DNA of 64,000 nucleotides from Leptospira sanjuanensis (GTDB taxonomy: Bacteria > Spirochaetota > Leptospiria > Leptospirales > Leptospiraceae). Below, one piece after another: positions 38,580 to 49,725 of the stretch (within the stretch, counting starts at the first letter, position 1; each line of letters opens with the position of its first letter). The position numbers and the translations under genes were made by a program. A model generated the notes under the pieces. It saw only the letters and a program-made list of their open reading frames with translations, searched no databases and had not been told where the DNA came from. The stretch spans positions 996,001 through 1,060,000 of the forward strand of contig NZ_JAIZBG010000001.1 of assembly GCF_022267325.1 (NCBI RefSeq), read 5' to 3'.

Positions 38580-39323
38580 TTAAATTTTAATTCCCTTTTC
38601 TTGAATATAAGAATGCCATAATATCATTGCGGCGATCGATCGAAACGGTCTCCAGGTTTCCGCAAGCGAAAGAATTCTTTCTTGGGTAACATGGACGGGT
38701 AATTTTTTTACCTTCTTTAAGGATTGAATCATCGCAAGATCGCCCACCGGAAAAATGTCCGATCGATGCAGAGCCATCAGAAGAAATACGTCCGCGGTCC
38801 AATTCCCGATTCCTTTGACGGAAACTAGTTCCTTTCGGATTTCCTCGTCCGATTTTAAAGTCAACTTCCTGAGCGCCAAACGTTTGGAAAGAATCGCATG
38901 CGCGAGATGACGGGCATACGCCATTTTTTGTCTGCTGAAATAACATTCCTTGAGTTCCATGTCGCTTAACAAAGAAATCTTTTTAGGCGTTACCGTTCCG
39001 ATCTTCTGCTTGAGTTTGTTCATCGCTGCCTTTGCGGAAGCGAGAGAGACCTGTTGTTCCAAAATGATATGGACCAGAGTTTCAAAACCGGGCTTGCGGC
39101 TCCAGAACGGAGGGTAGCCGTATTTTACAAGAATGGAATGTAGTTCTTTGTCCTTTTTCGACAAACGATCGCAGATGGAATGAAAATTCTCCCGATCAAA
39201 ACTCTGAATTTTACGTTTCAAAACCGCGTTGCCTCTAACGTCTTCCGATTCGAAATTTGCGGAACGGATCTTTTCTTTGAAATTCGTTCCGTTTTTCGTC
39301 CCGAATTTCCATTGGAACGCCAT
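38580..39323 (-). CDS. HhH-GPD DNA-3-methyladenine glycosylase
   Basis: The 247-aa protein has the HhH-GPD fold: FETLVHIILEQQVSLASAKAAMNKLK, then the helix-hairpin-helix VSVKGIGNWTADVFLLMALHRSDIFPVGDLAMI with the catalytic Asp in VGDLAM, and a final WRPFRSIAAMILWHSY. It removes alkylated adenines from DNA as the first step of base excision repair, AlkA type. The N-terminal start is uncertain: a TTG at 39329 and ATG at 39323 are close to each other and neither has a strong site. Confidence 0.85.
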   Translation of the reverse strand: MAFQWKFGTKNGTNFKEKIRSANFESEDVRGNAVLKRKIQSFDRENFHSICDRLSKKDKELHSILVKYGYPPFWSRKPGFETLVHIILEQQVSLASAKAAMNKLKQKIGTVTPKKISLLSDMELKECYFSRQKMAYARHLAHAILSKRLALRKLTLKSDEEIRKELVSVKGIGNWTADVFLLMALHRSDIFPVGDLAMIQSLKKVKKLPVHVTQERILSLAETWRPFRSIAAMILWHSYIQEKGIKI

Positions 39324-39360
39324 CCACAATCTTTGGGATTCATTTTGTAATTCCTGAGGA

Positions 39361-39651
39361 ATGTTTTTCGATCGCGCTTCGGCTTATCGTTTGTTAAGCT
39401 ATTTTATGAATTCCCGACGTCCGGCGACGCTTACGCTCGTGAACTGGCCGTTCGTATTTTTCATTCTTCCCGAATCCCTGACCAAAGAAAATAGAAGAAA
39501 GTCCGAATGGAAAAAGGCGAATTCGATCGGTTCGCTTATCAACTTGAAACGTTATCCGATGATTTTCGGTTTGATCGTTGTGTTCTTTCTCATCAACACC
39601 GCGAAGAGTCTTTGGATTTCGGCGGGTTCGCTTCGAAAACATCATTCTTAA
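39361..39651 (+). pseudogene. Remnant of an MFS (TetA-like) transporter gene
   Basis: A 96-aa frame has a middle part [32 protein letters not shown]...[23 protein letters not shown] that matches the region around helix 6, the cytoplasmic loop and helix 7 of tetracycline-resistance-type major facilitator proteins. Its N- and C-ends are not transporter-like ([25 protein letters not shown]). Only about 90 of the usual 400 residues are present. The likely reading is an old deletion-ridden copy. No RBS is obvious. Confidence 0.55.
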
Positions 39652-39733
39652 AAAAGAATATGTCGGGTCGGGTCGGATCGGAATCCGAAAAGATTAAGGA
39701 AAGAAGGAAGACCGTCAGTCTAAGTTCTAACGT

Positions 39734-40591
<858 letters not shown>

Positions 40592-40594
40592 ATA

Positions 40595-42748
40595 TTAAAC
40601 TTTTCGAATGCTTACCGGGACGCCGCTGAAGGCCGCGTTTCCCGAAAGTTCGTCGAGAGCTTCGTCGTCCGTAAGATCGTTGATGCTGACTCCCGCGAAT
40701 TGTTTTGCGACATTCAAACGAACCCCGCTCTTCGCGTGACCGAAGCCGTGAGGAATACTCACTACACCCGGCATAATCTCGTCCGTGATTTCGGTGGGAA
40801 TCAAGATCCGCCCGACCCTCGACTCGACTTGCACTTCTTCCTCTTCGGAAATTCCGAGCGATCTCGCGTCGTCCGGATGAATCATCAACGTGCAACGATT
40901 TTTGCCCGTCATCAGCTTGGGAAGATTGTGCATCCAGGAATTGTTGTTGCGAAGATGTCTTCTTCCGATTAACAGAAAATTCTTCGCTTTATCCGCTGGG
41001 GCCGACCATTCCGCGAACTTTCGAGAAAGTCTCGTAAGGTCTTCCACGATTTCTTTCGGAAGAAGACGGATCTTTTTGTCCTCCGTCAAAAGCCGATCGG
41101 GAAACGAAGTCATCAACGGACCGAGATCGATTCCGTGAGGGTTTTCCTTTAACAACTGTAAGTTGAGCATACGGCTGTGATTTCCTTTTTCGCCGTACGG
41201 TCCGCCTTTTAATGCGAAGTCGATGATGGAAGCGGGGCCGAGTTTGGTCGTGATGAGTTCTTTCGGAAGAGGTTTGCCGGAGCGGAGAAGTTCGAGACGT
41301 TTCGTAAGATCCACGAAAATTTCCCAGTCGTGCAACATTCCCGGGAGCGGCTCGAAGATCGGCTGCGCGTATTTGGTCGTATTACGAACCGCGAATACGT
41401 TGAAGATCATATCGTAGTGATCGTGTTCGAGAGCCGAAGTCGGAGGAAGAATGTAATTCGCGTATTGGGTCGTCTCGTTGATGTAAAAATCCACGCAGAC
41501 CATGAATTCGAGGTTCTTTAAACCTTCTTCGAGTTTGGCTCCGTTCGGAGTGGAAAGAACCGGATTGCCCGCCGATGTGACTAACGCTTTTATCTGACCT
41601 TGGCCCGGAGTTAGAATTTCCTCGGACAAGGCGGCAACGGGAAGTTCCCCGTTGAACTCGGGAAGTTTACGAACCCTCGATTGGAACGAATTAAAACTTC
41701 CCGGAGAACTTTTGAGCGCGCCTTGACGATCGATCGGATCGACGGCAGGAAGGGTGAACATCGCTCCGCCTCGTTTGTCGAGATTTCCGCTGAGAACGTT
41801 TACGAGGTTGATGAGCCATTGTGAAAGAGTTCCAAATGCCTGCGTGGAAACTCCGACCCTTCCGTAACAGACCGCGCTTGGAGAGGAGGAGAATTCCATC
41901 GCGATTCTTTCGATCGTAGCCGCGCTTACGCCCGTGACCGTTTCCACCTGAGCGGGAGAATACCGCGACGCGAGATCGGAAATTTTTTTAAGCTCCGATT
42001 CGTCGTAAAGAGAGGACGGTCGGATCAGATTCTTCTTAAAAAACACATTCAAAATCGCTAATAAAAAGAAAGCGTCGGCGCTCGGACGGATAAAAACGTG
42101 TTCGTCCGCGTTGGAGGCGGTTTCCGTCTTTCTAGGATCGACGACGACGAACTTGCCTCCGCGTTCCTGAAGTTCCTTCAGTCTTTTTTTGACGTCGGGG
42201 ACTGTCATCAAACTGCCGTTAGACGCAAACGGATTTCCTCCGAGAATCAAAAAGTATTTCGTGTGATCGATGTCGGGGATCGGGATTAAAAGCTGATGAC
42301 CGAACATCAGATACGAAACGAGTTGGTGCGGGAGTTGATCCACCGAAGTGGCGGAGTAGTGATTTTTGGATTTGAGACGGTTGGAAAAACGATCACCGAA
42401 AAGCATGGAGCCGTAGTTGTGAACGTTCGGGTTTCCGTTGTAGACCGCGACCGAATCGAAGCCGTAGCGGTTCTGGATTTCAAAAAGGGCTTTGGCCGTT
42501 TCGGAAAGCGCTTCCACCCAACTTACTTGCACCCAGCCGTTGTCGGTTCGTTTGACGGGGAATTTCAAACGGTCGGGATCTTCGTAGAGATTTTTGAGTT
42601 CGGGGCCTTTGGCGCAGAGGTGGCCTCGGCTGAAAGGATCTTCTTTGTCGCCTCGAATCGCGGAAATTTTTCCGTCTTCGACTTCGATGCGTAAGCCGCA
42701 CATCGCTTCGCAAAGCGTACAGGAACGATAGTGAGTTTGTGAACTCAT
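40595..42748 (-). CDS. Molybdopterin oxidoreductase (formate dehydrogenase-like) catalytic subunit
   Basis: The 717-aa protein has an N-terminal 4Fe-4S site (C10, C13, C17, C45: RSCTLCEAMCG and HLCAKG) and molybdopterin-binding parts. Examples are FLILGGNPFASNGSL, VVVDPRKTETASNADEHVFIRP, INLVNVLSGNLDKRGGAMF, and the C-terminal dinucleotide domain RHLRNNNSWMHNLP and VSIPHGFGH. It belongs to the DMSO reductase superfamily. The N-terminus has no twin-arginine signal, so it is likely cytoplasmic. A separate electron-transfer or membrane partner is not adjacent. The substrate cannot be told by eye. Confidence 0.88.
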   Translation of the reverse strand: MSSQTHYRSCTLCEAMCGLRIEVEDGKISAIRGDKEDPFSRGHLCAKGPELKNLYEDPDRLKFPVKRTDNGWVQVSWVEALSETAKALFEIQNRYGFDSVAVYNGNPNVHNYGSMLFGDRFSNRLKSKNHYSATSVDQLPHQLVSYLMFGHQLLIPIPDIDHTKYFLILGGNPFASNGSLMTVPDVKKRLKELQERGGKFVVVDPRKTETASNADEHVFIRPSADAFFLLAILNVFFKKNLIRPSSLYDESELKKISDLASRYSPAQVETVTGVSAATIERIAMEFSSSPSAVCYGRVGVSTQAFGTLSQWLINLVNVLSGNLDKRGGAMFTLPAVDPIDRQGALKSSPGSFNSFQSRVRKLPEFNGELPVAALSEEILTPGQGQIKALVTSAGNPVLSTPNGAKLEEGLKNLEFMVCVDFYINETTQYANYILPPTSALEHDHYDMIFNVFAVRNTTKYAQPIFEPLPGMLHDWEIFVDLTKRLELLRSGKPLPKELITTKLGPASIIDFALKGGPYGEKGNHSRMLNLQLLKENPHGIDLGPLMTSFPDRLLTEDKKIRLLPKEIVEDLTRLSRKFAEWSAPADKAKNFLLIGRRHLRNNNSWMHNLPKLMTGKNRCTLMIHPDDARSLGISEEEEVQVESRVGRILIPTEITDEIMPGVVSIPHGFGHAKSGVRLNVAKQFAGVSINDLTDDEALDELSGNAAFSGVPVSIRKV

Positions 42749-42858
42749 AGAAATCCCTCTCTTTTGAATGCCATGATAGAATCCGGAATCGTCGATTGAG
42801 CAAGAATTTTATCGGTTTCGTCCGGCGCTGGCAAGGAAAATCCTCCGTTTTACCGGAG

Positions 42859-42873
42859 TGCGGGAACTCCTGC
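42859..42873 (+). repeat. GGAACTC palindrome copy
   Basis: TGCGGGAACTCCTGC is a weaker member of the dispersed GGAACTC family in the gap before the 43119 gene. Confidence 0.4.
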
Positions 42874-42945
42874 TTTTCGGGAAAACGGTTTCGGCCGCAT
42901 CCGCGTGGATCGATCTGCCAGGTTCCTTGTCCGCGCGGTCGCGCC

Positions 42946-42991
42946 GACTCCAGGCTCGCGGAGTCCCGCTCGGTCCTCGAAGACTCGGACC
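42946..42991. repeat. G+C-rich hairpins in the 42749-43118 gap
   Basis: GACTCC (42946-42951) pairs with GGAGTC (42960-42965), and GGTCC (42972-42976) with GGACC (42987-42991). They lie in a 370-base gap that is locally richer in G+C than its surroundings and holds no gene I can support. Two GGAACTC repeat copies flank it. Confidence 0.4.
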
Positions 42992-43059
42992 AAGCCTTGC
43001 GTGTCGCTTGCGGTTAACTCAGCAGAACGCTCCCTATGGGTCGCGTTCTAACTATAAAA

Positions 43060-43074
43060 GTAGGAACTCCATCG
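43060..43074 (+). repeat. GGAACTC palindrome copy
   Basis: GTAGGAACTCCATCG, 45 bases before the 43119 gene; a member of the dispersed family. Confidence 0.55.
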
Positions 43075-43118
43075 TTCAAAAGGCTTTGCAGGAGCGGTGG
43101 ATTTAAAATCATTTCCGT

Positions 43119-43559
43119 ATGTCTGTGGAACCGGACCCAAATCTGAAATTGCAAAAGGATTTTGCGGAAGCTTTTTATTTGGAATTTAGGGAATTCTTCG
43201 GAGAGGAAGGTGATCTCGGTTACGAACTCTATTCGTTGAGCGGCGGCGAATCCGGACCGAAAGGAAATTGGGCCACGTTTACGGTTCGTAATCCGCTCGC
43301 ATCACGATCCCTCGTATTTCGATACGATCCGTCGGAACAATCTTTCTATGCAATGCTGAAGATCCAAACCATTCCCGGCGAAGAAGACTGGGATTTGAAT
43401 TCTCTCTTTCGCAGAAAGGGTTACGCGGTTCCCGAGTTCGGTGAATCTCTCAAAGCCGCGGGGGAATGGATCTTTCATTCGATCGCCCGGCATTACTTCG
43501 GTGCGATTTTCGAATATTGTCCCCGCATTTTAGAGCCGGATTATTTGCCGGGATCGTGA
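43119..43559 (+). CDS. Hypothetical cytoplasmic protein
   Basis: The 146-aa acidic protein has no signal peptide or membrane helix. It starts MSVEPDPNLKLQKDFAEAFYLEFREFFG and ends with a hydrophobic AGEWIFHSIARHYFGAIFEYCPRILEPDYLPGS. Codon use is normal for the window, so the gene is believable, but I recognise no family. It lies between two GGAACTC repeat copies (43060, 43581). Confidence 0.6.
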   Translation: MSVEPDPNLKLQKDFAEAFYLEFREFFGEEGDLGYELYSLSGGESGPKGNWATFTVRNPLASRSLVFRYDPSEQSFYAMLKIQTIPGEEDWDLNSLFRRKGYAVPEFGESLKAAGEWIFHSIARHYFGAIFEYCPRILEPDYLPGS

Positions 43560-43580
43560 ATGCGCGAACTTTCCCGAATT

Positions 43581-43596
43581 TGTGGGAACTCATACG
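43581..43596 (+). repeat. GGAACTC palindrome copy, left member of a direct-repeat pair
   Basis: TGTGGGAACTCATACG, preceded by GAATT; the same 21 bases recur at 45675-45695, one on each side of the ankyrin/TPR gene. Confidence 0.6.
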
Positions 43597-43677
43597 AATC
43601 GATTGCCGCGTTATAACCTGACGTCAAAAAGAAAATTGCAAACTTGTTGATCCATTCAAACCCAAAAAGGATCAACC

Positions 43678-45648
43678 GTGGCCCTCTCCGAATCCGAAAA
43701 CCAAGAATCCCTTGCCAAAGCCATTCTAGCCGAAGAAGAATCGAAAATTATAGAACTGATTTCCGCAGGCGCCGACCCGAATCGTTTAACGTATGTTAAA
43801 AGTTTGAAAGTTCCTCTTTGGTTTAGCGCGCTGCCGATCAGTTTTTCCGGCGGAGTTTCTTTAAAATCGAAATCTCTGATTACGCTTCTCCAAAACGGGG
43901 CAGACTTGCACGCGACCAATGATAAAGGAAGTAACGCGCTTTATTGTCTTGTATATTATTGTAAGAACATCGAAAGATTTTCCGAAGCGGTAAAAATTCT
44001 GGTATCGTTCGGGCTGAATCTCAACCAAGGAAAGGAAACGGGAAAAACTATTCTTTATAGCGCGGTTTACGATCGGAGTTCGGAAAAAGTAAAATTCTTA
44101 CTCCAAGCAGGAGCCGACCCAAACACGATCGACGTTAAAAATGGAGAATCTCCGTTGGTCCGCGCTTGTATCAATTCCGATCGAGAACAAAACGAGATGG
44201 TAAAAATTGTAAGCTCTTTGATCCGCGCCGGCGCGGATGTAAACGTTCATGAAACCTGGAAGGGAAGATCTTCTCTTATGTGGGCGATTCGGAACGGAAA
44301 TCTCGAAGTGGCAAAACTTTTAGCGGAAGCGGGTGCAGATCTAAAAGCGGAAAATCCGAAAGAGAATCTAAACGCCTATTTGACTGCGCTCGAAGGAAAA
44401 CATTACGAAATCGTGGAATGGCTGGATTCGCAGGGCGTCAAAGATACGACCCTGAGGCCGTACAGAGCATTACAATATAAGAATATTCAACAAGAAGAAT
44501 GGGATCGGTCGATCGAAAACGGTCTTAAGGCGATCACCGCGTTTCCGGAGGATTGGAAAATTCCGTATAATATCGCCTTTGCATATTGGAAGCTTGGAAA
44601 TACGGAAGAATCCGGTCGTTGGGCGCAAAACACTCTCGATCTAGAATTCAATCTGAACGCGCTCAATCTGATTTTCACAAATCATATTCGTAAATCCGAT
44701 CCGGAAAGTGTGATCGACGTTTGGCAAAAATTCAAAGACCAGGTTCAAATGGATAAAGAAGACAAGGGAACGGTTCTAACAAACGTTCTTTGGGCGTATC
44801 ACGCAAAACAAAAATATGCGGAAGCGTTGGAGAATGTGGGAGATCCCTGGAGCGTTTCTACGAATACTGATACTTTTTTTCTAAACTTGGCCTGCGTATA
44901 TGCGGCATTAGGCGATACGTCTTCCGCAATTCGCGCCGTGATGGAAACTCTACGCTGCAAATATCCGATCGAGAAGTTAAAGAAGGACGAGGACCTAAAA
45001 CCTTTGACGGGAACGACGGCGTTTCGTGTGTTGATCGACAACGGATCGAATCGACGCGTAAGCGAGACCGTATCCCGCGGTGTGGATTCGATTGAACTGA
45101 TCTGGAACGACGACGAAGTCATCGAACGAAATCAATTCGCTCAAGAGGGAATCTCTCAGAAAATTTTTAAGTTCGATTCTTCACACGAAGCGTTGGTTAA
45201 GTTCGCCGAATTGGAAGACGGACATATTCGCTCCGGATGGAAATCGGATTCCGCAAAAATCTTAGACGTGGAAATCGATTTAGCGGAAGAGCTCGACGAT
45301 ATTCTATCTGAATTCGCCGATTCTCAATCGGCCGACTTAGGAGCTTTGCTCATCGAATGGGACTACGATGACGATGGGTTTTCTTATTATCTTTGTCTCG
45401 AAACCTATCAAAATTTGGAGAAGGCGCGCAACCGATATTCTTCGTATCACGGAACAGACAAAAATACGCTCTATGAAAACAATCTCGAACACAGGGATCG
45501 AATTTACGCTCAGGTTTCTTTCGAAAGGATGATTGACCGATTGATTCAAGGAGAAGGTTTTCGAAAGGTGAAGAAACTGCCTTTGTTTTTCTTCGTGCAC
45601 GCCGAGCACGATTCCGGGAACGAGTTTGTCGTGGAACGAAAGATTTGA
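43678..45648 (+). CDS. Ankyrin-repeat and TPR-like protein
   Basis: The 656-aa protein has ankyrin repeats in the first 260 residues (LISAGADPNRLTY, LLQNGADLHATNDKGSNALY, LLQAGADPNTIDVKNGESPL, LIRAGADVNVHETWKGRSSLMWAI, LAEAGADLKAENPKENLNAYL). TPR-like helices (about 270-440: RPYRALQYKNIQQEEWDRSIENGLKAI) and a C-terminal 200-residue part of unknown fold complete it. It begins with GTG at 43678, supported by AAGGA. No signal is seen, so it is probably cytoplasmic and binds proteins. An identical 21-bp repeat lies on either side (43576, 45675). Confidence 0.85.
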   Translation: MALSESENQESLAKAILAEEESKIIELISAGADPNRLTYVKSLKVPLWFSALPISFSGGVSLKSKSLITLLQNGADLHATNDKGSNALYCLVYYCKNIERFSEAVKILVSFGLNLNQGKETGKTILYSAVYDRSSEKVKFLLQAGADPNTIDVKNGESPLVRACINSDREQNEMVKIVSSLIRAGADVNVHETWKGRSSLMWAIRNGNLEVAKLLAEAGADLKAENPKENLNAYLTALEGKHYEIVEWLDSQGVKDTTLRPYRALQYKNIQQEEWDRSIENGLKAITAFPEDWKIPYNIAFAYWKLGNTEESGRWAQNTLDLEFNLNALNLIFTNHIRKSDPESVIDVWQKFKDQVQMDKEDKGTVLTNVLWAYHAKQKYAEALENVGDPWSVSTNTDTFFLNLACVYAALGDTSSAIRAVMETLRCKYPIEKLKKDEDLKPLTGTTAFRVLIDNGSNRRVSETVSRGVDSIELIWNDDEVIERNQFAQEGISQKIFKFDSSHEALVKFAELEDGHIRSGWKSDSAKILDVEIDLAEELDDILSEFADSQSADLGALLIEWDYDDDGFSYYLCLETYQNLEKARNRYSSYHGTDKNTLYENNLEHRDRIYAQVSFERMIDRLIQGEGFRKVKKLPLFFFVHAEHDSGNEFVVERKI

Positions 45649-45679
45649 GGATCGGGTAGATTGAGACCTGACGAGAATT

Positions 45680-45695
45680 TGTGGGAACTCATACG
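45680..45695 (+). repeat. GGAACTC palindrome copy, right member of a direct-repeat pair
   Basis: TGTGGGAACTCATACG, preceded by GAATT as at 43576. First of three copies in the 300-base gap after the ankyrin gene. Confidence 0.6.
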
Positions 45696-45734
45696 GCCCG
45701 ATCGTGTTTTCAGATATTTCTGATCTCTAATCAA

Positions 45735-45750
45735 TGTAGGAACTGCTACG
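45735..45750 (+). repeat. GGAACTC palindrome copy
   Basis: TGTAGGAACTGCTACG, a slightly altered member with GGAACTG at the centre and good TGTAG/CTACG arms. Confidence 0.5.
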
Positions 45751-45788
45751 TTCTTACAAGTTCAAAGAAACTCTGAGCCACCAATGAG

Positions 45789-45804
45789 TGTAGGAACTCC
45801 TTCG
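45789..45804 (+). repeat. GGAACTC palindrome copy
   Basis: TGTAGGAACTCCTTCG, third copy in the gap between the ankyrin gene and typA; no gene is supported in 45649-45952. Confidence 0.55.
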
Positions 45805-45915
45805 TTTTCAAAAAATCCCACTTCCTGCGCGGTAAAGCATCACAAAGAAGTCGGAATTCCCGATTTCAAACCAGTTAAAAGATTCTCCCTTTAAAAAATT
45901 GACAGAAAAAGCCGG

Positions 45916-47773
<1,858 letters not shown>

Positions 47774-47805
47774 GAAGAATAAGAATCACTTCTGAAAAAC
47801 TTCAC

Positions 47806-47840
47806 AAGACCTTGGATGTTCCTATTCATCCGAGGTCTTT
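47806..47840 (+). terminator. Intrinsic terminator of typA
   Basis: AAGACCTTGGATG (47806-47818) pairs with CATCCGAGGTCTTT (47827-47840), with one mismatch, and is followed by TTG and TTTG. It lies 32 bases after the stop at 47773. Confidence 0.8.
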
Positions 47841-48516
47841 TTGTTTGTACGGATCACTTCTTTTTTAGAAGATTCGCAAACTTCTTATGCTGCATTCTTT
47901 CGTTGTGTCTTTTTTGTTTCTAACGTCGATTTAAAATCTGCGAGTCTTGAAACGTTATGCGACCGTTGATTCCGCTTTAAGCGTCATCCATTCCATCTGC
48001 TCATCCTTTTCTGGATGTATTTACAGGCTTTTTCAAACGTGTTCTTGAATCCGACGAATCAGATTATAAAGCCGCATCTTAAAACCAAAAAAATCGGGAA
48101 CCTTTTTCGAGGGCAGAGTCTTCTAAATTCAACAAATACATTCAGATAACTTAATGTTTTATATTACGATTGTTAGGAAGGTTCGGTTTGTGACTATCGT
48201 TTTCGATCTTTATGATTCCAACGTGTTCTTTGATAAAAACGAAGAAGTTTTGTGATGAAACGTGTTGCCAGCCACGGATTTCCTTTTAGTCCTGGTTTTC
48301 ATAAAATGACGACGGTTACTTTCTACGCTTTTTGTTCGATAAACGAATGTTTTGTCGCTTCAAGGTTCGATTTTTTTTTGTCCTAGAATAGAATCGAAAA
48401 ACGTATAAAGATTGGGTTCTTGGAAAAATTTTGGTGTTCAAAATGTTGTTTCAAATTAGAATAAAGTTTTCCGTTTCGGAAAGTGTGTTTGGTTTTCATA
48501 GGAGATCGGAAAAAGC
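47841..48516. other. Long gene-free A+T-rich stretch before the acyltransferase gene
   Basis: About 675 bases with no ORF I believe in on either strand. It has several T-runs (for example T9 at about 48371-48379) and no repeat of note. It may hold an untranslated leader, a small RNA or decayed coding sequence; I see no direct sign for any of these. Confidence 0.4.
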
Positions 48517-49722
48517 ATGAAAGCTTTTATCAAAGATCTTTGGTTTCATCGGGACAACGAGATTCGATCGCTCAACGGCTTGCGCGCCTTTGCGATCATC
48601 CTAGTGATCCTAAATCATTATGCCTTAGCTTGGAAAGCGATCGGAACCTTTCAATCGGATTCCTTTTTTTGGTCGGGTGTGGATTTATCATTCGTTTTGA
48701 GCGGTTTCTTGATTTCGAAAGGGCTTTTTAGCGATTGGAATCGAAACGGAAAAATCGATTTTAAGAAGTTCTATCTCAAAAGAACGCTTCGGATTTTGCC
48801 TGCGTATTATTTTTTCATTCTGTTCAGTCTGGTCGCTTCCAAGTTTGCATTAAAAGTGGCGGATGCAAAAGGGCTGGAATTGGAGTCGTTCGTTCTTTCT
48901 GCACGTCTTGAAAACTCGTGGGGCGACTTCGTGTTTTTAGGGAACTATTTTACGGGGATGAACATTCATACTTGGTCGCTCTCCATCGAAGAACAGTTCT
49001 ATCTGATTTTTCCTTTGTTTTGTAGTCTGATTCTTTTCAAACGAGTCATGAAGTATAGGCAGCTTCTTCTCTGGTCCTTGGTTTTGATCCCGACCTCGTT
49101 ACGTGGATTCGTTTATTGGACGACCTCCATGCCGATGACTCCGGAATACTTCGAAGAGATTTATTTCCCCTTCCAAACTCGATTCGATTCTTTGCTGATG
49201 GGAGTGATCGCGATGGATCTGTATGTAAGTCATACGGCTCTGATGGATCGTTTGAAAAGGAATGATCCGTTGTATTACTCTCTTTTGGGTTTGTTTTTTG
49301 CGTTCTTATTCGCAGCCCACTGGGTGTATTTGGAGAATACCGGTTTTTTAGCTCATACGGCGCGTTATAATCTGTTGAATCTCGGATATGCGGGAATTCT
49401 ACTTCTTTCCGTCGTTCGTTTGGAAAGCTGGTTAGGCCGTTTTTTAAGTATGAAAATCTTTGTTCCGATCGCTAGATTGAGTTTTACGATGTATCTCTGG
49501 CATTTGGTTTTGATCGGAATAGCCCTTTCCATTTTGGGTGTCAGATCCGAACCCGCATCGACGATCGCTTTTTTGTTTCAGTTTTGCGCGGTGCTGATTC
49601 TGATCGTGGTTCTTTCCATTCCTTTCTACATTCTCATCGAATATCCGTTTCAATATTTACGAACGAGAATGCTTCCTCGTAAAAAGACGAGTATCAAGTT
49701 CGTGACACAAACTCATCCTTAG
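48517..49722 (+). CDS. Acyltransferase-3 (OafA/YrhL-like) membrane protein
   Basis: The 401-aa protein has about 10 membrane helices and the family start RSLNGLRAFAIILVILNHYALAW (16-38), with His33 in the NHY position. GVDLSFVLSGFLISKGLF, KRTLRILPAYYFF and the THTW-like segment GMNIHTWSLSIEEQFYLIFPLF follow. It O-acylates an extracytoplasmic polysaccharide or lipid using acyl-CoA. The substrate is unknown. GGAAAAAGC lies just before the ATG. The gene stands alone and is convergent with an AraC gene. Confidence 0.9.
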   Translation: MKAFIKDLWFHRDNEIRSLNGLRAFAIILVILNHYALAWKAIGTFQSDSFFWSGVDLSFVLSGFLISKGLFSDWNRNGKIDFKKFYLKRTLRILPAYYFFILFSLVASKFALKVADAKGLELESFVLSARLENSWGDFVFLGNYFTGMNIHTWSLSIEEQFYLIFPLFCSLILFKRVMKYRQLLLWSLVLIPTSLRGFVYWTTSMPMTPEYFEEIYFPFQTRFDSLLMGVIAMDLYVSHTALMDRLKRNDPLYYSLLGLFFAFLFAAHWVYLENTGFLAHTARYNLLNLGYAGILLLSVVRLESWLGRFLSMKIFVPIARLSFTMYLWHLVLIGIALSILGVRSEPASTIAFLFQFCAVLILIVVLSIPFYILIEYPFQYLRTRMLPRKKTSIKFVTQTHP

Positions 49723-49725
49723 GTC

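Noticed and set aside
48255..48386. 43-codon frame in the long gene-free stretch before the acyltransferase gene
   Set aside because: No RBS, composition unlike coding sequence, no recognisable motif, and it stops in a T-rich stretch.
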